Shown here piece by piece: positions 26,543-37,745 of a stretch of 64,000 bases of DNA. The first letter of the stretch is position 1. Each line of letters begins with the position of its first letter. The stretch spans positions 23,217,097-23,281,096 of the forward strand of contig HG738138.1 in the NCBI GenBank assembly GCA_000499405.2, read 5' to 3'. A model generated the notes under the pieces. The model was not told the origin of the DNA and made no database searches. It saw only the letters and a list, made by a program, of their open reading frames with translations. The translations under genes and the position numbers were made by a program. The DNA is from Onchocerca volvulus. Its lineage: Eukaryota; Nematoda; Chromadorea; Rhabditida; Onchocercidae.

Positions 26543-27434
26543 TTTTAAATAATTACAAGGTCTTTCGATATAATCATGAAACGCAAAACAAATTACATGA
26601 AAAGTTCACAGTAAGGCCTCAAAATATACAAATTATTTTGAAATAGAAAACCACATTACAGGAAAGCAACAGCAAATACTCTAGTTTAAAAATAAAACTG
26701 CCTGTCTGAATGCAAAAAGATTACGTCGAATTTCAGATTTCGATTTATAAATATACATATTGGTTATAATTAAGACTGAGGAATTAAACAATATTTCCAT
26801 TCCTGTGCAATGCAGGTAAAATTAAAAGCTCCCAAACTGCTGATATGATCAAAATGTTTTTAAAGCATAAAAGCCAATTGCATTCACTTTCTAATGAAAT
26901 ATTTTTGCAAATACTGCAATCTTCGACTGACAGCTTGTATTTTATAAAAAACATTTTTTGAATACTTCAACATAATTTTATGTTTTTACGAAAAAAATCT
27001 TTTTGATATCAAGAATACTAATATAAAACTAATGAAAAAAAAAAAAAAAAATGAACTAATTCTTTCGTTCCCCTCTTTTCCCAGCTTAAAGTTCTTTTTT
27101 TTGTGAAGCATATCATTACCACAACTATCTGCTTATGGAATAATGAATAATTATACCAAAATTTTTTCAATGTTGCTTATAGCATAATAAAAGCACAACT
27201 ACCTAATTATAGTATGATATACAACTAAACCAAAATTTTTTCAATGCTTCTGAACAACATATATAACAAAGAGATCGAAAACTGAATAACACAGAAATAA
27301 TAATTTTCATAACTAAAAATTATATACAGAAAAAAAAAAACTTTTTCAGGAGAAATCAAAGATGATTTATTTATAAGAGAAAAAAAAAGCGTCTTATGTT
27401 CATCAGTAAATTGAATCCCAAGAAAAATTCATAA
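26543..27434. other. Intergenic; no supported gene
   Basis: AT-rich sequence between the Helitron end and the stop codon of the FRMD8-like gene. It probably includes the 3' UTR of that gene. I see no coding or structured element. Confidence 0.6.
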
Positions 27435-30400
27435 TTACATCACTTTTAACAAAACTCTTAATGAACCTTGCGCTTCCAGACAGTGACCATCAGCATCAAG
27501 TGTAGCCAAGCACAATTTATCGACATTGCTCATAAATGGGCTTGGTAAGTTATAGACATCTGTCACACTTCGGCTGCCGCTACCATTACCTTTTGTTTGC
27601 TCGTCTGTATGAGATGAAGTAGATGAACTTGGTGACCGACTATCAATAAATTCCAAACCATAATTCTGCTGGAGATTGTGTTCATTTACCTTCAAAACAT
27701 CAGTAAAAATAAGTCACGAGTGCAAAAAGTCCCCTCAAACATGTACTCCAAAAGCTTAAAACAAATCGGGAGCCATATCCTTTTCACTGAGTGGAAGATA
27801 AGACAAAATGGTTTCACTGGCATCATGAGTTCAGAACACTATTTTAGATTTATGCGCACTATACTTCAAATTTTTAAAAAATTTTTTGTACGAAGTACTG
27901 AAATGTAACCAATCATATAAAGCACCTCATGGCTTATACATTAACCTCGTTTTATTATTATAAAGCTTTTCAGAATTTATAGACTAACAAATAGTATCCC
28001 ACAAATATAATCCTCACTACTACTCAGTTCTAAATTCTCACATTACAATACGATACTCAAAAAAATATTGTAAAGCTTGCAGTTGAGGAATTCTATAACT
28101 TAATTCATTTTTTGTTATTTTAACTGTACTATATTTTTTTGGACAAAAAAACAGAAAAAATTTCCAAATTTAACTTACTGAAATGTTAGTCACATATGCG
28201 CTTTTATCATTCGAACTATTATTGCTTGACACTGTTCCCTCGAGATCCAGTAATTCGCCTTGTACTATTGCCATTTTTTGGCAATCATTATACTTTACAT
28301 TTAGCATTATCCCATCACCATTACGTTCCAAAAGTTTGGATAAAGAATTTATGAGTGCTTCAATCATGATGGCTTGTTTGCTGAACACCTAGAAAGTCAA
28401 AAATATTTTATGTAAGCCAAAAAGTGATTATAAGACCGATAATACTTTTTGTTACACTAAAAAAAAATTATTTGGCAAAAAAGTTAATTTAATTCAGAAG
28501 TCGTAGGAGAGTTAGCCTACAGTTTTAGCTTAAAAGTAAAATAAATACAGTAAACAACTAAGAATAAAAAAATTAGGAACTATTAAAAACATTCAGTGTT
28601 ATATGAATGCTATACCTGAAGCATTTTTATTTTTTCTGGAAATTTTAACACTTCAGTTTCAGAATTTGGATCAGTTAAAAATGAAGCATCAGGAAAGGTG
28701 AGAAGGAAACACGGGCAATCAGATAAAACGGTTGCTGATATCGCAACTTCGAAACGACTGAAATTATAATTTAAAATTAAGTGAAACTCCGCTGCGAAAA
28801 TGTCAAATATATGTAACAGAGAAAATAAAAAAAAAGCTGACAACTAATTCACAATCACAATCATAGTCATACAATAGTAATGAACAATGTAGAACATATG
28901 CGAGCACAACCGAAAAGGAAAAAATCGTAATATAGCTGGAGCTAAATTTTATTTATGCAATATCAAGAAACATAATCGTAAAAATGAACAATGAGAAAAA
29001 ACAATAAAAAATTCTATCTACTGAAATTTAATTGAAAAAAAAAGAAAAAAAATTTTCGAAAAATTCTGCTTACTGTCGGAAAGGCCGAAATTAGTTATGA
29101 TAGTTTATATTGTTAAGGAAATTCAAATTTGGCAATTTGTGCTTCTTAATTAAATTGTTTAGCGCTAATAAACACGCAATTTTTGGTAAACAGTTTAACA
29201 TCAACAGTGTATTAACTGCGCCAACATCACGCGCACCACCAATTTTAGTGTAAACAGTCTGTTATGATAAAGTTTGTATATTTTGTTATATATTAAAAAT
29301 AGTCTCGCGCAAGCAATCCATCATATTTTGCATAACTACCCACTAAAGATAAAGTCAAAATTTTTTTCTGGACCAAAGCTTAACAATATTCTTTCTGGAT
29401 TAACAGTCAATAACTTCGTGCTCCATTATAAAAACAACACTTCTTGATCAACACACACATTTCACAAATTTTTCTTTTTTTGCTCCTACTTCCTATATAT
29501 CACTTTATTTTCATTTCATTATTTGCGATATAATAATTGTGATTTTATTTTTCGCAAAGTTTATAATTAACACCAGATAAAGTGTTTGCTATCAAACCTC
29601 TTCAGCAATCGTCCCACACCATCTCAAATAACTACATCAAGCTCATCCAAACAATTTCCTTAAGATGTCTTCCAAAAAAAAAAAAAAAAAAAAATCCAAA
29701 CAATTTCCAACACTAACTCATCGATATAGCGGCAATCACAATCATGAAGTCGCTGTATGAGCAAAACTTCCTGTTTTGCTTCATCGGCCAATGTAATATA
29801 TCCACAACTGATTCCAACAAGAACCTGAAATGAAATAATAGACATTTCGAAAAATGATTACAAGAGCAAAATTTCTGTACAATTTTAGAAATACCACAGT
29901 TTCATATTTTGCATTCGATTACTAACATTTAGTTCAGTCAATTTTGAAAAGCAACAAAGCAAAAATTCAAATTTAAAAATTGTTTTAAACAATAAGTAAG
30001 AATGAAACTAATCAGTATTAAGCGTAAACAATACCGGAATATCTGGTAACGTCACCGAAAGTATCATTTTCTTGATTTCTTTTAACGGTCCCCCTACTGG
30101 TCGTTCAATGTATCCACGGAAAAATGCAGCCCTGAAAGATATTAAAATGTAGAGTAGATGAAAATAATACATCAGGATTTCAATTGAAGTAATAAATGTG
30201 AATTGACTTCATTTATATATGTCTCGCTTTTTGTTCCCATCCAACATCTTATCAATCACTTCGAGCATTGTTCTACTTGTAAAGCATGCATAACAGAAGA
30301 AACATAATAAAATTTAGTATTTAAATTATACCGTTCAATATCAAATATTATTCATATCTGATATTGAAAAAAAAAAAAAAAACGATTATTTAAATCAGAA

Positions 30401-33400
30401 CCAATTCTGGAAAATTCTTAGCAAACAATAAAAAATAAAAATAGGAGCAATGCTTGCCCATAAAAAGGTGTATTACGAATAATATTGAGATATGCTTTTC
30501 GACAGCTATGCTTATTCTCAAAATTCAGTTTAATATTTCGATATTCTTGAAGAACACGTGTTTCCAAACCCTTGCAACCAATCGGAATACCAAATAAATG
30601 AAATGTTTTGACACTATGACGATATTTCAACGCAAAAAATGCCTCTATCTCCTCTCTGTAAAATCATTCATCTTTACTGCGACCGAAATAAATTTCTTAA
30701 TAAATTGGTCATAAAAGTTTTAATAAAAGTCGGAAAGTTGGATATATAGTACCAATTTGGAATTCTACAAAATGATCGTTTTTCCTAAATCTTTGAGATT
30801 CTGAAACTTAAAAAAAAATCACATACCCAAACAAATCCAATTCCAAGTCCTCATTCGGTTCTAATTCAATGGCCATCTGTAGGGTTGCTAATTTTATACT
30901 TAAATCAATGTCGCATATATATCGCCCGCTTAGAACTTCCTGCTTTGCACTTCTGTACAATATTTCCGTTAATACTTCATTTGTATAATCTTCCTCCAAC
31001 TGAAAAATTTGTGCGTCAATTTTTTACAAAAAATAGATTGACACAGTGATGATTCTGACTATGTAGATTTTATTCAAACAATAAGTTAATTTTATTTTTC
31101 CAATCTCTTCCAGTTATCTTCAACATTTTGAAAGTCAACTTTTGTTTTACAATTTTTGGCATTCTCACTTCGAATGATACTTTCATCTGTTAATTGAGCG
31201 TTAATGTAATTTAAATAATGTTAGAAAAAAGCTAAACATTATGTACTTCACGCTCTCGTCCAACGGAAAGTTGCACATTTCGTTTCAGTACAAGAAGTGG
31301 TTCATCAGCAATTGATTCACTACTTTCAGCATTTGTAAATCTTTGCAGAAATTGTATCCAATTTTTCCGGATTTCATATGGATTATGATGTGGTTTCAGT
31401 TGCACTTCTGCAAAAAATAAGTTCCAAGTTTTGAGATCTGAAAAAAAAAGTGAAAAAAATGCAGTTGTAATTTAACAAATAAGTTCTAGCATACCTAACA
31501 AGTCCGATACCATCCAAAGAGCGCATACTTGCTTAAAAATGTCAGCATCGATATCCAGATGATCAGAAAGTAAAAACAGCAAGCTTGATGCTGTTGCCAA
31601 TTTGCCACCCACTAGGGAAATTTTGAGACCTTTAATAAAAAAACTCATAAATCATGATTAATTCCGAGAGATTAAATAAAACATGAAAGGAATTGGCTAT
31701 GTATCTGTCAGATTTCTTTTTTCATAAAGTTTCACATCTTTCAGAGATGTTTGAAGTTATGCAGAAAAGTATGACACTATACATGAAAAAAAGAAATGTC
31801 AATGGCAGCAAAATAGCTGCAAAATCCGAGTTCAAATCATTAAATAATCATAAAAGATGTGAAACTTTATGAAAAAAGAAATCTGAAAAATAACGACAAA
31901 AAGGAGACAAAAATACTAAATAATAAATTTGATAGCAAATAGTAATGAGAGATTCAACGTGAAGAAAAAAGTTGCACAGCATATCAAATGAAGAAAAGGT
32001 TGTATAACATATCGACCATGAAATATAAAAAATGTAGCGCATTTAAAATAAAATTAATTTCAATTAACTCTAAAATATCGTCTAAAACGATATAGCTAGC
32101 GCTTTTTAATAGAATTTAAAAATTTCAAAAAGATTTCATCTCATACGAAAAAGTTGCCTAACAAAAAAACCAAAACGAAATCTTCAAATTTTAATTTTAA
32201 TATCTCTTTCTACTTCCACCAGCTCATATTGTTATCCCAACTTGAAAATTCGACCATGCATTTCGCTAATTAAATGAATTAAATAGAATTTAACTTTTTT
32301 TCGTTTTCCCTCAAAATTAATGAAAGCAGAGAATTGTAAAAAATTGAAGAAAAAAAATCGACCTCCTTTATCAGCCCAATAAATCGTAATATCCAACGAA
32401 TCGTCTAATCTCGAACTGACAGGTGTTGATTGCTGCGAACAACCATGCTGGTTCACATCAAGCAAATGACTTAAATTGAAAATTTTTGAACTGTTAAAAA
32501 GTAGTTCAGTTTTATGCATCATTATTCAACCAGATAAGTTCTATCTTCTCTCTCTCCATTCCTTATTTTGTCTTTGATTCTATTATATAGAATTTTAAAT
32601 GAAATAAGTATTAAAATGTAATGTTAAAACAATCGCCCAAAAAATTTTGCTCTTTTTAACAGTAACCGCATTTCTTTTTCATATGCGTTATTAATAACAA
32701 AAAAGAAGTTTTTCTTTGTCACTGACTAATGCATATAATTCACAGTTTTTCTTTTTTTTTTTCGAATATCAACTTTGAATGTGGATGATTTCTAACGGTT
32801 TTTTGGAATAGATTTCATGAGTATTGTGTGGCAGTTGTTTGCATAAATCATATATTTTTGAATCAAGATAAGTGAACTTGACTCTATGATTAAATGCTTT
32901 CATTTCGGTTTCAATAGAAGTATTATTAAATTAATTATACAGATACAGTATGTGATGGCAAACATAATAAAATAATTTCAAGTTAAAACGCTCATGAACT
33001 AATTTATGAATTTCTTGGAACAACTGCTCCTGAGGATATTCGGAGATTGGTTTTTATGAATATATATATAAATGTATAATGTCGCACCTTAATGTATAAC
33101 CAACCGGTGAATTAGCAAACGCTTGTGCTTTTCGTGTTGACTTCAACTCTCCGACATTGGCTGCTGCTTCATCCTGGATATGACATATTTTGAAGAATAT
33201 GATCTTCAATAAATCAAAATTTGGACACTACAAAATAAAGGAGCAAGCCTATATGTGTTCCACTTTCTTAACTATGGTTTTTCTTCTGGATCCCAACCCA
33301 TCGAAATGGTCTGGAGCGAACTGAAATATATAAAATGAAGCTTAGATAATCTTAAACATAGTAACAATGGTTCACATCATTGAAGTAAAAAAAAAAAAAA

Positions 33401-34050
33401 AAAAACAAATTACATAAAAAAATTAACTAAGAAAAAAGTTGAAGTGATTTTCGAAATATGAAAAAAATTCAGGAAAAAAATTACGCAGTCCTGTGAAATC
33501 ATAGACTAATAAACTCTTCTCCTAATAATGGAAATAAAGATTAGTATGAGAGGGATTGTAATTATTCTGAATTTCAATATCTTACAAATAATACCTGATT
33601 CTGTAGCACAATATGCTTTTTTTCTGATGAAGAGTTACTATTTGAAATTTTCTTCTGAAAAACATGTGAAGATTTGAACACAACTAAGAGGTTGCAGTCT
33701 ATACAATCTCAATTTACAAATGAAAATTTTGGAACATAAGAAACTTTCCGAAGTCATTATTCTTACCAATGCATTCAGTAGCCATTAAACATCTATTGTA
33801 AACATAAATGTTTAATTTGAAGTAAAAAACTGTAGACTGTTAATTGGTAAAAAATATAGGCAAATGAATAAATGAAACAATAAGTAAACATGACGATCAA
33901 AAAATAGATATTTGACGAAATAAGCAGTTATTCCAAAAAAAAAAAAAAAAATACCGGTAATGAGAGCTTTAAACGAAGCAAATTAATATCAGATGATTCA
34001 CTGAGCTTTCCTTGTTTCGTGTCTTTTTTCTCATCTTTTAAAACATTCAT
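27435..34050 (-). CDS. FRMD8: FRMD8/iTAP-like FERM-domain protein
   Basis: In animals FRMD8 (iTAP) binds iRhom pseudoproteases and stabilises the iRhom/ADAM17 complex at the cell surface. Fourteen exons join in frame: 34050-33955, 33654-33595, 33320-33273, 33173-33088, 32469-32363, 31611-31495, 31407-31247, 30999-30827, 30655-30458, 30131-30035, 29824-29718, 28757-28616, 28388-28179 and 27689-27435. They give 618 residues, longer than human FRMD8 (464). The FERM region is roughly residues 105-440. Segments closest to FRMD8 are CALWMVSDLLEVQLKPHHNPYE, EILYRSAKQEVLSGRYICD, TPFYGAAFFRG and VFSKQAIMIEALI. The Lys/Ser-rich N-terminus and Ser/Thr-rich C-terminus (SRSPSSSTSSHTDEQ) are low complexity. 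Intron 9 uses a GC donor. The function is inferred by orthology only. Confidence 0.85.
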
Positions 34051-34076
34051 CTTTTCAGTAACTCCTTGTCAACTGA
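34048..34076 (-). promoter_or_regulatory. Probable spliced-leader acceptor of the FRMD8-like gene
   Basis: CGTTTCAG ends at 34073, 22 nt before the ATG at 34050, on the minus strand, with no coding exon upstream. This fits a trans-splice acceptor. Confidence 0.5.
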
Positions 34077-36730
34077 AACGAAATACTATCACATTAAAAT
34101 AAAGCATGATAGACGACGTGAGCTAATTAATCGATTTGTCATAGTTTTCGCACCGAATTTACAAATAATAAATACGAAAGTAAAATGAACAAATATAATT
34201 CCAAAGAAACATATATATTTCAAAAACAAAGCCAATGGAAATCGAGAAGGTATGCTAAAAGCGAAATCTATATAGTGCAACTAATGACAGTAATCTGAAT
34301 GTCCCATGAATTTTTGTTCCTTACCTTAATATTCGCGAATAATTTTCAACACTCACAAAAAATATTTCATTATTTATGTGAAAAACCAGTATAAATAAAT
34401 AGCAAAAATGAATAAGCCTTCTGAAATATGAAACAAGCAAATTTTTCCTTCTTCATTCTTCTCTTTACCCTATCCCATCTCCAATGAGCTTGAATAATCA
34501 AAAGTTTATATCTAACTAATCAAACAAATGAATATAATACTATATGCAGAATCATTAAACTCATAAACAGCTAAATTGTTTCCTATCTTCCAAGAATTTG
34601 AATAAATATTTTTCATCACCTGAAAGTATTCTCAAAAAAATTTACTGCATAACACAGATGCAAAATATACGGCATAGAATATTAAAGTATAGGTTAAAAT
34701 TACTCGAACAATGTTATTAAGCATGAAAAAGTATCGATGACAGAATAGAAGATATGTGATTTTTTCACATTTCCGTCAAAAATTGGCGGGTATCACTCGT
34801 ATTCAGCAGATCATAAATATGATACAAGATATTTCCATAGATCACAAGTCTGCCTTTGATTAAATTACCGATTACTCGGCCCATCGATTATGTCGATCAA
34901 TAAGTAGTATTTTTAGGATTTGTGGAATTTAAGAGTTTCTGAAAGTTTACTAAGTGCTTAAATAATTCAATGAGCTGATCAAACTGGATTTTGTAGAAAA
35001 ACTGAAAAATGTGATATATTCCTGTAAAATTTGCCTATGCAAATGGAAATCAATAAAAATAATTCGATATGAGAGGGAAATTTATGAATAATTATCAATT
35101 CTTGATCTTTTTCATTACCGAAGTGAAACTTTATGACTTATTATCTAAGCATGAATTTATTATTTAATTTCGTCAGTCATTTGATTTATACATCAAACCG
35201 GTCTTTGAAGAAACGCAGTTTTACAATTATGATAATGGAACTCGTTATTACCATATTACATTATAATTAAAACAATCTATGACTTGAAAACTATTTAATT
35301 TTGTTGGTCATCTGAATGATTATATAAAACAACTTCAATGACAACTTTCATTATTCACCGTCTCGAGGATCATCAAAAAAAAAAAAAAAACAAAAAACAA
35401 AAAAAACAAAATAACAACAACAACAATAACAGTCCCAAATCTCAAAACAAAACAAAACAAAAAACAAAAAAAAATTAAAGAAAAAAACAAAAACTCAAAT
35501 TTAAAATTATATATATATTTTTGTTTTATGATAAAAACATATCAAAAGAGCTTTTCTTAAAAAACCCTTTATCTTGAAAATCTGAAGAAAAAAAGTATTT
35601 CTACGATACAAATCATGTTTTTTCCTTATTAGCGATAGAATTCCAAAAAATGAACAATAACAAAAATTCGATATTGATTGATTGAAGAACTCACATGACA
35701 TCATGAAGACGGCAGACAGCAAAATAATAACACGTTTGTTGATATTGTTTTCAAAACGTGTTTCCAACAATCGCATCACTGATCGAACAAATAACGATGA
35801 GAAGACAAACTGTAGCAATCTTTCAATACAGTAACGTACAAGACTTGCAAGTTCAGATTTTATTTTTAACACACTGATTCATACTGAAATTTTCGAAATT
35901 CCTCTTCGCAAAACAAAATTTTGTTATTCTAATGTTAAAGTATTATTCTGTTAAGTCAGTTGTTCTTAGTGTTATTCTAAAAATCTTAGAAAATTATCTC
36001 ACTATAATTATTTCATCCACTGATCGATACCAAAATGTCTTAGAAGTCGTCCAGATAAATTTATTCTTCGATTTCAAAATTATTTGGCAAATTACATTCA
36101 ATTGAATATCTAATCATCAAAATTATATATTTCAGATGGTAACAATTATTAAATTCTTTTAAATAGTGAAAAGTTTTTCAAAATTATTAAATTCTTTTGA
36201 ACAGTGGAAAATTTTTCAAACAAACGAGAATGTTCACAGAATACAGTTTTCATGCATCACAAATTTTTCCAAGTGTCCTTTATCATATAAAACTAACCTG
36301 CTGATCACAGTTTAGCATGTATGTTTCACTATGCTGCAACATAAATCTCATAGGCACCAAACGCTTGACTTTTTTAGGCACTTAATTCATTGGAAAAATG
36401 TAAGACGTGAAAATACGTATAACGCGTGCATGTAATACGTGAAAAATGCCCATTACAAAATTGATATTTGTGCAATATCACTAAATTTGCTACGGTATAT
36501 GTTCAGAGAACAGGAAAGTTTATTTTATTTCGAAGAAGTCAAAGGGACGATATTCAGAAGAATCAAAGAAATAATGAAAGTTCATCATAGAGAAAGATCG
36601 AATTTCTGAGATTTTTTGTGAGAAATGTTATGCGCTGTTGATAAATCTTATGAAGTCAATCTATAAAAATTAACTATAAATATGTTCGGGATCGACAGAG
36701 AATGTCGACGTAACGACATATACTATTTTT
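34077..36730. other. Mostly empty interval with two exon-like minus-strand ORFs
   Basis: The interval is AT-rich with A-rich homopolymers near 35370-35480. Two minus-strand stretches look more like coding than the background: 35872-35697 (containing LASLVRYCIERLLQFV and ending at a GTGAGT donor) and 34884-34765 (a 39-codon frame starting MGRVIGNLIKGR). I could not join them to each other or to any other exon in frame, and no family is recognised, so I leave them uncalled. Confidence 0.45.
36144..36219. repeat. 38-bp tandem duplication
   Basis: The unit at 36144-36181 is followed directly by a second copy at 36182-36219 with only a few substitutions. It lies in non-coding AT-rich sequence. 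Confidence 0.8.
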
Positions 36731-37219
36731 ATGGAAGTAATTTTTCAAGAAGATCATTTGAGATATTTACAGCATCAACAGCTAGCATTACGTGTGAGTG
36801 AGTGAAGTCATCAATTGCTTGGTGTTCATACGGTGGTTGCGTATGACAGAAGGATATTGCCTCAATTTGTGTCTATTAATCCTCAATCGATTCAAATAGC
36901 AGAACTGCTGTTACATATGTTTAGTCATGTTTGTATTAATATCTGCTTAATTAATAGAATTTCTATAATGCTACAATTTTACATTCTGATTTCCCGAATA
37001 ATTTTTTAACTGGCGCAGTTGAATCCATTCTAAATATATAGAAGATGACGAAGATTGCAATACTGGTAGTTACATGTATGAAAATAAGATTACTACGAAA
37101 ACATATGAAAAGAAACCTCAAAATTACTTCTTAAATTATGTAAAGGAAGAAATTCTAGAAAATAAGCGAATGAATGGAGAATTTATGTCAACTGAAAGTA
37201 TGTTGATACTTAAACATTA
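36731..37219 (+). pseudogene. Interrupted ORF, possible broken or mis-assembled gene
   Basis: From an ATG at 36731 the frame reads MEVIFQEDHLRYLQHQQLAL, then hits a TGA inside the repeat GTGAGTGAGTGA at about 36803. The same frame then continues for at least 45 codons of ordinary composition (including HTVVAYDRRILPQFVSINPQ). A second stretch after a TATATAG acceptor at about 37043 has an acidic, coding-like frame (DDEDCNTGSYMYENKI) that ends at a TAG near 37219. I do not recognise the protein. It may be a pseudogene, a sequence error in the GTGA repeat, or fortuitous open frame. The phase across the putative intron is not clean. Confidence 0.35.
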
Positions 37220-37279
37220 GCTCCGTAAATTTCTAGTTTAAAGTATAAAATATAAAATAGTTTTTAGCTGTAGTATAAC

Positions 37280-37745
37280 AGCCGGCTTTTGCAGCGATTT
37301 CTTGCGATCTGTTTCACATAATGAACTTTCCGCTAAACCAATATTTGTTTGGGTAACGTAATTGGGGAAGTGTTTCATCACGTGACAATACGCTGAGTCG
37401 GGGGTCGTCACGTCGACAGGCTATTTTTGGTTTTGAGGAGTTTTAAAGCTGAAAAATAATCCAATTGGGTCGGCCGAATTTAACAGGTAAGAGAGCGTGA
37501 AATGGACGAGCCTTACCTCCGGAAGCCACGCATAGTCTACCGAACCGGCGTGCCCAACCCTTTGACGCTCGATCAGTACAGCGCTGTTCTCGGTAAGTCC
37601 ACGTTTTACCCATCGGGTAAGTCCACGTTTTACCTTCGTCCATGCTCGGAAAAATTGATTGGCACCGTGCCGGAATGTCCCTGTCTGGTTGATGCCGTTT
37701 TTTACCCAACGAGGGACTCTCGCAAAAACTATGAGCGATGACCGT
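37280..37745. other. GC-rich island at the 5' end of the 37.5 kb gene
   Basis: Base composition jumps here relative to both flanks, with many CG dinucleotides. The island spans the first exon of the neighbouring plus-strand gene and its first splice donor. It resembles a promoter-proximal CG-rich segment, or a younger insertion that has been exonised. Confidence 0.5.

Noticed and set aside
36731..36900. Selenoprotein or programmed readthrough at the in-frame TGA
   Set aside because: There is no SECIS-like structure that I can see and no known selenoprotein context. A repeat-length error or pseudogene is simpler.
37280..37745. GC-rich segment as a bacterial (Wolbachia) insertion
   Set aside because: The exon inside it splices in correct phase to a downstream nematode-type exon through a GTAAGT donor, and I recognise no bacterial gene in it.
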